Notes under the pieces: model-generated
What the model was told of the DNA's origin: nothing
The model's input: the letters and a program-made list of their open reading frames with translations, nothing else
The model's database searches: none
Assembly (NCBI GenBank): GCA_045612305.1
Contig: JAZKYU010000037.1
Coordinates: 1-29,611 of the forward strand
Length of the DNA stretch: 29,611 nucleotides
Origin: HGM04593 sp045612305
GTDB taxonomy: Bacteria; Bacteroidota; Bacteroidia; Bacteroidales; Bacteroidaceae
Direction of reading: 5' to 3'
Program-made: the position numbers and the translations under genes
Shown: one piece after another, positions 21,177 through 29,568 of the stretch
Position numbering within the stretch: the first letter of the stretch is position 1
Layout of the letters: each line of letters begins with the position of its first letter

Positions 21177-24107
21177 CTAAATCTCCTCGATGAGTGCGCG
21201 GTAGATGGGCGATTGCGAGAGCACGGCGCTGTTGCCAAAGATGAACATCTGTCGGCGGGCGCGGGTGACAGCTACGTTGAGTTTGCGGTCGATTGGGGTG
21301 CCGTCGGCGTCGGGCACGGGTGCCGACAATATATCTATCTGCGTAGGGTTGTTTATGGTGGTACCAAAGAGTATGACCTCGCGTTGCGAGCCTTGGAAAC
21401 GTTCCACAGTGTCTATAACTATATCTTGGCTGTCGGGTATGCCTAGGCGGGCTATCTCTTTTGTAACCATAGCTATTTGGCTGCGGAAGGGCACGATGAT
21501 ACCTACCTCTTGCGAGGGGTTGCAGGGATGCCCGTTCTGTGTTCTCACCTCGTAATAGGCCTTTACAAAGAGCGCTATGGCTGCTGCCTCTTTGCGGTTA
21601 ATCTTGGGGTTGTCGCTTTTTTCCTCTTTTATGTCGATGAAGGCGGCGCGGCGCGTGGCTATGATGTTTTGCGCGTGGCAGTTTTTGTCGTATAGCGGGT
21701 ATTGCAGCTCCTCTTGTTGGTGGGGGAGGGGTATGGGCTCCAGTATGCCGGCATAAAAGTGTTGGTTGGCGAAGCTGTTTATCGCGGGGTGCATGCGTCC
21801 TTGGCGGTTGAGGGTTGCGGTGATGCCCTCTATGGGGTGGGCGTGGTACCACTTGTAGAGTCGTTCAAAAAGCGATGTTCCATAGCTTTGTATGCCTATG
21901 TTGCGTAGCTGTGCACTCTCGGTTGTTGTGTTTGCGGGGCTTTGCGCAACTACGGCGGGTAACTGTTTGGGGTCGCCTATGAGTATGAACTTTTTTATTG
22001 CTGTTTCGCCCCCAGGGGTAGTTGCAGCCAGGAGCCCTGCTAGCTGCGATTCTAGTATCTGTGTGGCTTCGTCTATTATGGCAACATCGAACTTCTTGAG
22101 TGAGAAGAGCTCTTTGCGCCCTGTGAGCGAGGCTACCGTGCCCACGAAGATGCGGCACTCCTGCATAGCGTCTTTTATCTGCTGGCGGTTGTTGTAGGGT
22201 GCTATGGCGTTTTTCAGTAGGTGGGGGCGGTGCTTTTCGGCACAGCTCTGCTCGCTACCGATGCGTATGTAGGGGGCATCGTAGGGGAGGGATGAGAGGG
22301 CTTCGCATATCTCGTCGACGGCGCGGTTGGTGTAGGAGGCGAGCAGTATGTTCTTCCCGTCGTAGCGGTGAAACTCCTCGACCATACTCTTTAACGCTTG
22401 AGATGTTTTTCCTGTGCCGGGTGGGCCCACGAGCATAAAAAGTTCTTCGGCTTGCTTGGCTTGCAGAACGATGTTGTCTATGTAGGCATTGGTGTAGCTG
22501 CCGGTGAGGGAGAGGCTGCGGTCGACGCGTGGTGTGCGGCGCGATAGCAACAAGTCGATGCGCTCTTTGGGTGCTGTGAGCAGGCTAAAGAGGTCGCGAA
22601 AAGCCGCTCGAAAGGTGCTGTCGAGGTGGTCGTGCTCCATAGCGTAGCGGCTGCTGGCGGGGTAGAGGTTGGGGTTTCTCTGCTTGTGTCGCAGGTGTAT
22701 GGTAACCTCTTCGTGGGTTATGTGGGTGAGTGTGCCGCGGGTTACTTGGCGGTTAACAGCGTTATGTTGCTCGCTGTCGCGGCGGTATAGTATAACTGTG
22801 TCGCCTGCGCGGAAGTTGGGGTAAAATTCTTCGCTGTATTCGGGCAACGCTAAGGTTATCTCGTTTATCCCCTCGCTGTTGTCGAAGGACTTTATAGCGA
22901 GGTCGGTGAGAATGTTCCCGTTCTCTTTTTTTGCTTTTGTGGGTGCGTTCCACAGGTCGGCGAAACTGCGACCACGTTCATAGTCGCCGTTGCCCACCTT
23001 GGCGAGGTACATCTCGCGTGTGACAAAGGCTACGTTGCCGAAAAAGTAGTCTTGCAGTAGCTCGTCGGCATCTTTTATGGGGTTTAGTGTCTCTTCTATC
23101 CTTGAACGCAGATAGTTGCACCATAAACGACTGCCGTCGCCCTTTTCGTTAAAATCTTCGGCTGTGGCGGCGAGCAGGCGGCTACGCAGCCCCTCTTTGC
23201 CCATCTCCAAGAGCAGGGCCACTATTTTGTTGCGCAACATAAGTGTGTGGCTCATCTCCCTTATGCTCGACTCTTGTTTGTGGAAACGGGGGTAGCGCGA
23301 GTAAAAAAGGTTAGGGCGTATGTGCTCGCGTGGTATTTGCAGTGAGTAGCAGAGCATCTCTTTGTAGAGCGACATCTGTATGCGGTGCTCGGCTTTTGCG
23401 CCACCGTTAAACTCGTCGGCTTTGCCCGACTTGAGCTCTATTAGGTGGCTGCAGTCGCTTTGCAGTAGGTCGATGCGCCCTTGTAGGCCCAAGGGCTCAC
23501 AAAAGAACGAGGGCTCCAGGTAGAGGTGGTCGCGACGGTAGGCGTCGTCGGCCTCTATGCCCACGCTGCCCATCCTCATCTGTATGTTGTTAAACTGCAG
23601 GCGTGTCTGTGCAAAAAAAGAGTTGTCTATGCCGTCGCACACCGACAACTGTAGCGGGTACTCGCGGAAAAACTTTTTCATAGACTCGCCATATGTGGCG
23701 GGCTTCTCGCGGTTTTCGTTCACGCAGTCGTCGAGAAACATATTTGCAGCCTCTCCCAGCAGGCGCGCGGCGCTGTCGGTGCTCTTCTCGAAGAGGTTAA
23801 TTATGTAGCCTAGGGCGGGTGAGCCGTAGGGCTGCACGCAACGTGCGAGGGCCGATATATCTATGAGGTAGTCGGGCTCGAAGATTATGTCGCGCGGGTG
23901 TAGTGTGCCAGCCTCGTCGCTCACAGCCGAAAGTATGTTGAGCTTGCACCCCTTGCCTAGCAGCGAGGGGAGCTCTTGGTAACAACCCTCGGCGGGCAAA
24001 GCTACGGCTACAGGCTCGCCTTTTTCGTCGTGCCCTGTGATTGTGCCCTCGCTGTATGCGTCGAAGGTAATTTGCTTGCGTAGTGTACTCTCGGGTGTTG
24101 CCTGCAT
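21177..24107 (-). CDS. Dna2-like nuclease-helicase (PD-(D/E)XK + superfamily 1)
   Basis: The 976-residue protein has an N-terminal PD-(D/E)XK nuclease region (about 110-270; GLQGRID with D213, IELKSGKA with E224 and K226) and a C-terminal SF1 helicase of the UPF1/Dna2 group. The helicase motifs are GPPGTGKT (561-568), IIDEATQ (678-683), GDPKQLPAV, ERFQGSQREVILFG and LNVAVTRARRQM. Eukaryotic Dna2 trims flaps and resects ends. I do not see the clustered CxxC iron-sulfur ligands of Dna2 or AddB. It is probably a housekeeping repair enzyme. It is third in the unit with udk and a lytic transglycosylase, 6 bases after the latter. Confidence 0.88.
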   Translation of the reverse strand: MQATPESTLRKQITFDAYSEGTITGHDEKGEPVAVALPAEGCYQELPSLLGKGCKLNILSAVSDEAGTLHPRDIIFEPDYLIDISALARCVQPYGSPALGYIINLFEKSTDSAARLLGEAANMFLDDCVNENREKPATYGESMKKFFREYPLQLSVCDGIDNSFFAQTRLQFNNIQMRMGSVGIEADDAYRRDHLYLEPSFFCEPLGLQGRIDLLQSDCSHLIELKSGKADEFNGGAKAEHRIQMSLYKEMLCYSLQIPREHIRPNLFYSRYPRFHKQESSIREMSHTLMLRNKIVALLLEMGKEGLRSRLLAATAEDFNEKGDGSRLWCNYLRSRIEETLNPIKDADELLQDYFFGNVAFVTREMYLAKVGNGDYERGRSFADLWNAPTKAKKENGNILTDLAIKSFDNSEGINEITLALPEYSEEFYPNFRAGDTVILYRRDSEQHNAVNRQVTRGTLTHITHEEVTIHLRHKQRNPNLYPASSRYAMEHDHLDSTFRAAFRDLFSLLTAPKERIDLLLSRRTPRVDRSLSLTGSYTNAYIDNIVLQAKQAEELFMLVGPPGTGKTSQALKSMVEEFHRYDGKNILLASYTNRAVDEICEALSSLPYDAPYIRIGSEQSCAEKHRPHLLKNAIAPYNNRQQIKDAMQECRIFVGTVASLTGRKELFSLKKFDVAIIDEATQILESQLAGLLAATTPGGETAIKKFILIGDPKQLPAVVAQSPANTTTESAQLRNIGIQSYGTSLFERLYKWYHAHPIEGITATLNRQGRMHPAINSFANQHFYAGILEPIPLPHQQEELQYPLYDKNCHAQNIIATRRAAFIDIKEEKSDNPKINRKEAAAIALFVKAYYEVRTQNGHPCNPSQEVGIIVPFRSQIAMVTKEIARLGIPDSQDIVIDTVERFQGSQREVILFGTTINNPTQIDILSAPVPDADGTPIDRKLNVAVTRARRQMFIFGNSAVLSQSPIYRALIEEI

Positions 24108-24113
24108 AAGAGG

Positions 24114-24851
24114 TTACTCCTTTATCTTTATGGTTGTATCGTTCGACATAAGAGTGTTGATGGAGTCGCAGTAGCGGCTCTGCAGGGTGCTGAAGTGTCG
24201 CCAGGTGCGTTTCACCTTCTTTACAAAAGAGAGGGTTTGCTTCCAGTCGTTGAAAGAGCCGTTGCGGCACACGCTGTCGGTGTAATATTCGGGCTCGCTT
24301 TTAAAGATAAGGAAACTATCGACATTCTGGTGCCACACATAGCGTGGACGGCCATATTTTTGCGCCAAGTTCATAGCGTCGCCTATGTGCCCCGCACCGG
24401 CGTTGTACGACGCGAGGATAAAGTTGCTGCGCTCTTCAAAATCGGGTATGCGGTGGTACAGTTTGTCGAGGCTCTTGAGTAACCCTGCAGCAGCTTTAAT
24501 ATTGCAGCTTGTTTCCATATGCAGAGAGTCGGGGACGCCCATACCGCGTAGTGTGGCAGGCATCACCTGCATCACGCCGCAGGCTCCCGCGCCCGACACC
24601 GCTGTGCTGTCGAAACGCGACTCGGTGAAGGCTATAGCTGCCAAAAATTTCCAGTCCCACCCAAGCGTGTCGGCCGCCTCGCGAAAGTGTTTGTCGTAGG
24701 GCGATATATTTACATAAGGTGATATGTAGGTTATTTTAGGTGAGGGTGCATATACACTCTTTTCCCTCTCGTGGAAGACAAAATATCCCACGGCGGTGAA
24801 CAGCCCAAGGGCCACAACAAGGGCTAACGGGTATATATACCTGGCTGGCAT
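24114..24851 (-). CDS. Membrane-anchored lytic transglycosylase (SLT/MltF-like)
   Basis: This 245-residue protein has an N-terminal membrane anchor (residues 8-26) and a periplasmic SLT domain (about 50-190). The catalytic Glu77 is in IAFTESRFD, with GACGVMQVMPATLRGMGV and ILASYNAGAGHI completing the goose-type lysozyme fold. The enzyme cuts peptidoglycan glycan strands to 1,6-anhydro products. It resembles the catalytic part of MltF but lacks the solute-binding N-terminal domain. About 50 residues follow the SLT domain. It lies 4 bases after udk and 6 before the helicase gene, an operon whose members have no obvious shared pathway. Confidence 0.9.
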   Translation of the reverse strand: MPARYIYPLALVVALGLFTAVGYFVFHEREKSVYAPSPKITYISPYVNISPYDKHFREAADTLGWDWKFLAAIAFTESRFDSTAVSGAGACGVMQVMPATLRGMGVPDSLHMETSCNIKAAAGLLKSLDKLYHRIPDFEERSNFILASYNAGAGHIGDAMNLAQKYGRPRYVWHQNVDSFLIFKSEPEYYTDSVCRNGSFNDWKQTLSFVKKVKRTWRHFSTLQSRYCDSINTLMSNDTTIKIKE

Positions 24852-24855
24852 CTTT

Positions 24856-25470
24856 TTATTTTTTGTTTAAAAAGTAGCCTATAGACATCTGCAACATCTG
24901 TATCGCCTTTTTATTGTGCCCACCTTGCGGTATAATTATATCGGCAAACTTTTTTGTAGGCTCTATAAACTCCCAGTGCATCTCTTTTACTATGCGCTCG
25001 TAACGCGAGATTACAGTCTCGGGGGTGCGGCCACGCTCTATCACATCGCGACGTATGAGGCGTATGAGACGGTCGTCGGCATCGGCGTCGACGTAAACTT
25101 TCAAGTCCATAAGGTCGCGAAGCTCGGGGCTTACAAGTGCCATAATGCCCTCGATTATTATAATATCCTTGGGCTCAATGTGAATAACCTCGGGTTGGCG
25201 AGTACAGGTTATATAGGAGTATGTGGGTTGTTCCACGGGCTTGCCCTCGCGAAGCATAGCTATCTGCTCCACAAGCAGCTCCCAGTCGAACGCGTCGGGG
25301 TGGTCAAAGTTTATAAATTGACGCTCCTCCACAGGTACGTGGCTGCTGTCTTTGTAGTATGAGTCTTGCGGTATAACAACAACCGATGCCTCGGGCAACG
25401 AGTTTACTATCTCCTTAACTACTGTGGTTTTTCCCGAGCCTGTGCCTCCTGCTATGCCTATTATATACAT
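24856..25470 (-). CDS. udk: Uridine kinase
   Basis: The 204-residue protein begins MYIIGIAGGTGSGKTTVV, with Walker A GGTGSGKT (8-15). It contains IPQDSYYKDSSHVP, FDHPDAFDWELL and the lid RLIRLIRRDVIERGR, all typical of Udk. It phosphorylates uridine and cytidine for pyrimidine salvage. Length matches the family. It is the first gene of the unit with the transglycosylase and Dna2-like helicase. The upstream 207-base gap is shared with the divergent fba gene, and the minus-strand promoter there is not clear (CGAATTTA at 25502-25509 is a one-mismatch -7 box). Confidence 0.95.
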   Translation of the reverse strand: MYIIGIAGGTGSGKTTVVKEIVNSLPEASVVVIPQDSYYKDSSHVPVEERQFINFDHPDAFDWELLVEQIAMLREGKPVEQPTYSYITCTRQPEVIHIEPKDIIIIEGIMALVSPELRDLMDLKVYVDADADDRLIRLIRRDVIERGRTPETVISRYERIVKEMHWEFIEPTKKFADIIIPQGGHNKKAIQMLQMSIGYFLNKK

Positions 25471-25603
25471 ATTAGTTTTGTTTTGTAGTGTTTTGTTTCT
25501 GCGAATTTAGTCTTTTTATCTGAAAAAAGCTCTTTATCTTCTCTTTTTCTTTTTTAGTTGCACTTTTTTTGCCGATAACACTCGTTATAAGGAAAGATTT
25601 TAC

Positions 25604-25611
25604 TAAATTTG
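25604..25611 (+). promoter_or_regulatory. Probable -7 box for fba
   Basis: TAAATTTG matches TAnnTTTG exactly and lies 66 bases before the start of a gene with strong high-expression codon bias. The -33 region has no clear TTTG. Otherwise the 25471-25677 gap is AT-rich without a gene. Confidence 0.45.
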
Positions 25612-25677
25612 CACAAAATCCCCGTAAAAGGGAATTTATAGAGAATATTTTCAATTACTTTTAAAGTATATTAAACT

Positions 25678-26679
25678 ATGGTAAACTTCAAAGAATTAGG
25701 TCTTGTAAACACACGTGATATGTTTGCAAGAGCAATGAAAGGCGGCTATGCTATCCCCGCTTTCAACTTCAACAACATGGAGCAGTTGCAGGCTATCGTT
25801 ATGGCTGCAGTAGAGACAAAATCTCCCGTTATTCTCCAGGTATCAAGCGGTGCTCGTAAGTATGCTAACCAGACTCTTCTCCGTTATATGGCTGAGGGTG
25901 CTGTTGAGTATGCAAAAGAGCTCGGTTGCGCTAACCCCGAGATCGTTCTTCACCTCGACCACGGTAACTCTTTCGAGTTGTGTAAGTCTTGCATCGACAT
26001 GGGCTTCTCTTCAGTGATGATCGACGGTTCTCACCTCCCCTACGAGGAGAACGTAGCTCTCACAAAGAAGGTTGTTGAGTACGCTCATCAGTACGATGTA
26101 ACTGTTGAGGGTGAGCTTGGTATCCTTGCAGGTGTTGAGGATGATGTTGTTGCTGAGCACCACACATACACTCGCCCCGAGGAGGTTGTTGACTTCGTAA
26201 GCAAGACAGGTTGCGATAGCTTGGCTATCTCTATCGGTACTTCTCACGGTGCTAACAAGTTCAAACCCGAGCAGTGCACACGCAACGAGAACGGTATCCT
26301 CGTTCCTCCTCCCTTGGCTTTCGACGTGCTCGAGGGTTGTATGAAAGAGCTTCCCGGTTTCCCCATCGTTCTCCACGGTTCTTCTTCAGTTCCCCAGGAG
26401 GAGGTTGCTACAATCAACAAATACGGCGGTGCATTGAAAGATGCTATCGGTATCCCCGAAGAGGAGCTCCGCAAGGCTGCATCTCTCGCAGTTTGCAAAA
26501 TCAACATCGACAGCGACAGCCGTCTTGCTATGACTGCTGCTGTTCGTGAGGTGTTTGCAACAAACCCCGCAGAGTTCGACCCCCGCAAGTACCTCGGTCC
26601 CGCTCGCGAGAATATGAAGAAGCAGTACATCCACAAGATTGTGAATGTTCTTGGTTCTGAGAACAAACTTGCTCAGTAA
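25678..26679 (+). CDS. fba: Class II fructose-bisphosphate aldolase
   Basis: This 333-residue zinc aldolase splits fructose-1,6-bisphosphate into DHAP and glyceraldehyde-3-phosphate. Visible sites are LHLDHG (D94 acid/base, H95 zinc), TVEGELG, ISIGTSHG (H190), VLHGSSSVP (H233) and the phosphate-binding KINIDSDSR. The C-terminal ARENMKKQYIHKIV helix is typical of the longer Bacteroidetes form. Codon use is strongly biased (GGT, GAG, AAC, CTC), as for abundant proteins. It is a single-gene unit between its own promoter and a strong terminator, and is divergent from udk. Confidence 0.97.
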   Translation: MVNFKELGLVNTRDMFARAMKGGYAIPAFNFNNMEQLQAIVMAAVETKSPVILQVSSGARKYANQTLLRYMAEGAVEYAKELGCANPEIVLHLDHGNSFELCKSCIDMGFSSVMIDGSHLPYEENVALTKKVVEYAHQYDVTVEGELGILAGVEDDVVAEHHTYTRPEEVVDFVSKTGCDSLAISIGTSHGANKFKPEQCTRNENGILVPPPLAFDVLEGCMKELPGFPIVLHGSSSVPQEEVATINKYGGALKDAIGIPEEELRKAASLAVCKINIDSDSRLAMTAAVREVFATNPAEFDPRKYLGPARENMKKQYIHKIVNVLGSENKLAQ

Positions 26680-26705
26680 TTAAGAAACAGTTTCTTATAG
26701 ATATG

Positions 26706-26740
26706 GCCCCTGCCTCAATAAATGAGGCGGGGGCTTTTTT
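26706..26740 (+). terminator. fba terminator
   Basis: A 12-base-pair GC-rich stem (26706-26717 with 26723-26734; GCCCCTGCCTCA/TGAGGCGGGGGC, one G-U pair) and a five-base loop run into six T. Confidence 0.93.
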
Positions 26741-26765
26741 CTTGCCTGTAAAATTAGTATCTTCG
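26735..26765 (+). promoter_or_regulatory. Possible queA promoter
   Basis: TATCTTCG (26758-26765) is one base off TAnnTTTG, with TTTT 19 bases upstream inside the fba terminator T tract. It lies 18 bases before the queA start. Confidence 0.4.
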
Positions 26766-26783
26766 CGTCGGTAAAGATATATT

Positions 26784-27995
26784 ATGAAAAAGGTACAGGA
26801 AATTGCTATTGCGGAGTATGATTATCCGCTACCCGACGAGAGAATTGCAAAATATCCGCTTGCACAGCGCGATGCTTCTAAATTGTTGCTCTACAAGGGT
26901 GGTTGTGTGAGTGAGGATGTTTTTTCTTCTTTGCCCACGCACATTCCGCAGGGCAGTCTTATGATATTCAATAACACAAAGGTTATACAGGCGCGTCTGC
27001 GCTTTAAAAAGGAGACAGGTGCGACTATTGAGGTTTTTTGCCTTGAACCCGAACAGCCCAACGACTATCAGTTGATTTTTCAGCAGGTGGGCGAGTGTGT
27101 GTGGCAGTGCCTTGTGGGTAACATCAACCGTTGGAAAAGCGGTGTGCTCTCGCAGACAGTGAATATCAATGGTGAAGCAGTTATCCTCTCGGTGGAACGT
27201 GTGAGCAGCGGAGCTGTGAATAATGTACGTTTCTTTTGGGAGGGTGGTTATACTTTTGCCGATATTCTTGAGGCTGCAGGCGAGCTTCCTATACCTCCTT
27301 ACCTTAACCGTCGCACCGAAGAGGGCGACAAGAAAACCTATCAGACGGTATATTCAAAGATTAAGGGCTCGGTTGCTGCTCCCACAGCGGGTTTGCATTT
27401 TACCCCCGAGGTACTCTCCTCGCTTGCAGCCGCAGGGGTTGATTGCGACGAGGTTACTTTGCACGTTGGTGCCGGAACATTCAAGCCTGTAAAGAGTGAG
27501 CTTATTGCCGAGCACGAGATGCACGAGGAGTATATAAACGTGCGCATAGAATTGATAAAGAAACTTATTGCAGCCGGAGGTTCGGCTGTTGCTGTGGGAA
27601 CTACTTCGGTGCGCACTCTCGAGAGTCTTTATTTCTTGGGCGAGACTGTGAAAGAGAATCCTTCTGTTTCGCCCGAAGAGTTGCGTGTAGGGCAGTGGCA
27701 ACCTTATAACAGGGAACATACGATTTCGGCTGTAGATGCTCTGCAGGCACTTGCTACCTATCTCGAAAATAACGGGCTTTATGCCGTTCACGCCCACACG
27801 CAGATAATGATTGCTCCCGGTTACAAATTCCGCATAGTGAAAGCTATTGTAACAAATTTCCACCAACCTAAAAGCACCTTGCTGTTGCTTGTTTCTGCCT
27901 TTGTAAATGGTAATTGGCGTGATATTTACGATTATGCTCTTGCTCACGATTTCCGTTTCTTGAGCTATGGCGACAGCTCTTTGTTAATACCCTAA
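26784..27995 (+). CDS. queA: SAM:tRNA ribosyltransferase-isomerase (QueA family, long form)
   Basis: The 403-residue protein is a QueA-family enzyme, which moves the ribosyl part of SAM to preQ1 in tRNA to make epoxyqueuosine. The motifs are YPLPDERIAKYPLAQRDASKLL, MIFNNTKVIQARLRF, SVAAPTAGLHFTPEVL, VTLHVGAGTFKPV and VTNFHQPKSTLLLLVSAF near the end. It is longer than the common 340-356 residues, and Bacteroidetes often carry two QueA-like genes, so this may be the divergent paralogue and not the main enzyme. The LRR gene follows after 10 bases. Confidence 0.88.
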   Translation: MKKVQEIAIAEYDYPLPDERIAKYPLAQRDASKLLLYKGGCVSEDVFSSLPTHIPQGSLMIFNNTKVIQARLRFKKETGATIEVFCLEPEQPNDYQLIFQQVGECVWQCLVGNINRWKSGVLSQTVNINGEAVILSVERVSSGAVNNVRFFWEGGYTFADILEAAGELPIPPYLNRRTEEGDKKTYQTVYSKIKGSVAAPTAGLHFTPEVLSSLAAAGVDCDEVTLHVGAGTFKPVKSELIAEHEMHEEYINVRIELIKKLIAAGGSAVAVGTTSVRTLESLYFLGETVKENPSVSPEELRVGQWQPYNREHTISAVDALQALATYLENNGLYAVHAHTQIMIAPGYKFRIVKAIVTNFHQPKSTLLLLVSAFVNGNWRDIYDYALAHDFRFLSYGDSSLLIP

Positions 27996-28005
27996 AACTC
28001 TTTTT

Positions 28006-29043
28006 ATGACAAAAAATATTAACGGTATCTGTTATACTTTAAACGTTGCCGATGCTACGGCGGCTGTAACAGCCGGTAGCGCGCCTTATTTGGGCAGAGT
28101 GGTTATCCCGTCTGAATTTGTTTTCGATGGTCGTGCTTATTCTGTGACCGAGGTTGCCGATGAGGCTTTTAAGGGGTGCTGTTCGTTGGAGGCTGTGGAG
28201 TTTGGCGACAGTATAGAGAGTGTGGGTATAAGTGCTTTTGAGGGTTGTACCTCGCTTTCGGCCGTAAAGTTCGGCGAGGAGATGCATATTGTGGGTATGA
28301 ATGCTTTCAAGGGGTGTACGGCTCTCGAAGAAGTTATTTTTACTCCCAAGGTTCTTGTTGTGGGGCGTTCCGCTTTTGAGGGGTGTACTGCACTGCGCAG
28401 GGTATTTCTCCCCGATATTCTTGTAAATATTGAGCCTTCTTTGTTCGACGGCTGTTCTTCGTTGGAGTCTGTTTCTGTGGGTGCTTCGGTCGATAGCATT
28501 GGTGAGTATGCCTTTTGTGGTTGTGTGGCTTTGCGCGAGATAAACCTCCCCGAGGGCTTGCTCTCTATTGAGGGGTGGGCTTTCCGCGACTGTTCTTCAC
28601 TCTTGTCGGTTGAACTGCCACAGTCGCTGGCGTCGGTAAAAAAGGGTGCTTTCTGGGGTTGTTCATCGCTTGAGAAATTTACTTTGCCTTCGGGGGTGAA
28701 TATGCTCGACCAAGGTGTGCTTGCCGGTTGTTCTTCGCTGTGTTCTGTTGTTTTGCACGCCGGGGTATTGAGCATAGGTTATGGTGCTTTCTATAATTGT
28801 TCATCCATTGAGGTGTTGCATTTGCCCGAGGCTGTGGTAAATGTGGGCGACCAGGCTTTCCGCAGCTGTTCTTCGCTAAAGGAGTTGCACGTTGCTTCTC
28901 CTGTGGCTCCTATGTGCTCGGGAGATATTGCCGATGCAGGGGTTTACTCTTCGGCCACTCTTTTTGTGCCGCAAGGTGCTGTTGCCGAGTATGGTTTTGC
29001 CCGTGTGTGGGACAGGTTCGGCAATATTGAAGAGGATAATTAA
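28006..29043 (+). CDS. BspA-like leucine-rich repeat protein (LRR_5)
   Basis: The 345-residue protein consists of ten 23-residue repeats (residues 60-289; pattern SLxxVxhPxxhxxIGxxAFxGCx, where h is hydrophobic). A half repeat precedes them and a C-terminal cap follows (VPQGAVAEYGFARVWDRFGNI). This is the LRR_5 or BspA type from Treponema and Bacteroidetes. Each repeat ends with a conserved Cys. There is no signal peptide, lipobox or T9SS sorting domain, so it seems to stay in the cytoplasm unless export is unusual. It follows queA by 10 bases, suggesting one transcript. Function is unknown; relatives on the surface bind host proteins or other cells. Confidence 0.88.
   Translation: MTKNINGICYTLNVADATAAVTAGSAPYLGRVVIPSEFVFDGRAYSVTEVADEAFKGCCSLEAVEFGDSIESVGISAFEGCTSLSAVKFGEEMHIVGMNAFKGCTALEEVIFTPKVLVVGRSAFEGCTALRRVFLPDILVNIEPSLFDGCSSLESVSVGASVDSIGEYAFCGCVALREINLPEGLLSIEGWAFRDCSSLLSVELPQSLASVKKGAFWGCSSLEKFTLPSGVNMLDQGVLAGCSSLCSVVLHAGVLSIGYGAFYNCSSIEVLHLPEAVVNVGDQAFRSCSSLKELHVASPVAPMCSGDIADAGVYSSATLFVPQGAVAEYGFARVWDRFGNIEEDN
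28183..28872 (+). repeat. Ten 69-base coding repeats of the LRR gene
   Basis: The in-frame 23-codon unit recurs ten times with only partial nucleotide identity. These are old diverged repeats, not a recent tandem array. Confidence 0.8.
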
Positions 29044-29091
29044 ACATTTTTTTACAGTGAGGTGTTATCTAATAGTGTAAAACTTAAGATA

Positions 29092-29436
29092 ATGCCTCGT
29101 TTTTTTTATATTATATTACTTTTTTTATTACTGGTTTCCTGTTCTCATTCAGGCGACAGGCCTCTCACTCTTTTGCCGCCCGATGTCTATAGATTCTTTC
29201 CCGCCGGAGAAAACCGTTTGCCGCGGGTCAATGATTTCTTTCCTTCGTACTATAATATAGAACTGGTAGATATTGACTCCCTGCACCCGGTGATGCAGAT
29301 TACTTATACCTCGCGCAGGCCTTCTGCCGAAGGTAATCTTTGGGTAGATGCCGTACTGCGTATGGATATAACCACGGAACAACGCACTCAGTTGCAGGAA
29401 CTTCTGCGTGAGGTGGCATTTTCACCGCACCATTGA
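29092..29436 (+). CDS. Short lipoprotein of unknown function (possibly interrupted)
   Basis: I start it at ATG 29092, which begins the signal MPRFFYIILLFLLLVSC with lipobox LVSC (Cys17). An in-frame ATG ten codons upstream (29062) would put a charged stretch before the signal and is less likely. The mature part of about 98 residues has no family I recognise; it includes YRFFPAGENRLPRVNDFFPSY and a C-terminal TEQRTQLQELLREVAF helix. After the TGA at 29434-29436 the same frame continues for 26 sense codons (YSAGIVGLSSKEVW...) to a TGA at 29515-29517 and looks protein-like. The gene may therefore be a truncated form of a 141-residue protein. It lies 48 bases after the LRR gene. Confidence 0.6.
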   Translation: MPRFFYIILLFLLLVSCSHSGDRPLTLLPPDVYRFFPAGENRLPRVNDFFPSYYNIELVDIDSLHPVMQITYTSRRPSAEGNLWVDAVLRMDITTEQRTQLQELLREVAFSPHH

Positions 29437-29517
29437 TATAGTGCCGGTATAGTAGGGCTCAGTAGCAAAGAGGTGTGGGCACTCACCATATACGATACCA
29501 AACAATCTTGCTTTTGA
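29437..29517 (+). pseudogene. In-frame continuation after TGA (possible lost C-terminus)
   Basis: The frame after the lipoprotein stop encodes 26 codons with a balanced hydrophobic pattern (GIVGLSSKEVWALTIYD) before the next TGA. It has no start codon of its own. It could be the remnant C-terminus after a Trp/Arg-to-TGA change. TGA is a normal stop in this genome (manA and trxB end in TGA). Confidence 0.3.
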
Positions 29518-29530
29518 CTTCTCGGTGTTA

Positions 29531-29566
29531 TTTGTCGGTTATTCTCTCATTGAAAATATATCTTTG
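29531..29566 (+). promoter_or_regulatory. Possible promoter entering the right-edge dyad element
   Basis: TTTG (29531-29534) and an exact TATCTTTG (29559-29566) are 24 bases apart, slightly longer than usual. A transcript would start within the dyad at 29569-29589 and run out of the window. Confidence 0.35.
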
Positions 29567-29568
29567 AC

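Noticed and set aside
21177..24107. Dna2-like helicase plus nearby genes as an anti-phage system
   Set aside because: Neighbours are udk and a lytic transglycosylase; there is no defence partner, integrase or toxin, and the operon looks like core genome.
29437..29520. TGA recoding (selenocysteine or Trp)
   Set aside because: manA and trxB end normally in TGA, so recoding is not general here. I see no SECIS-like hairpin right after the TGA; a nonsense change or sequencing error is simpler.
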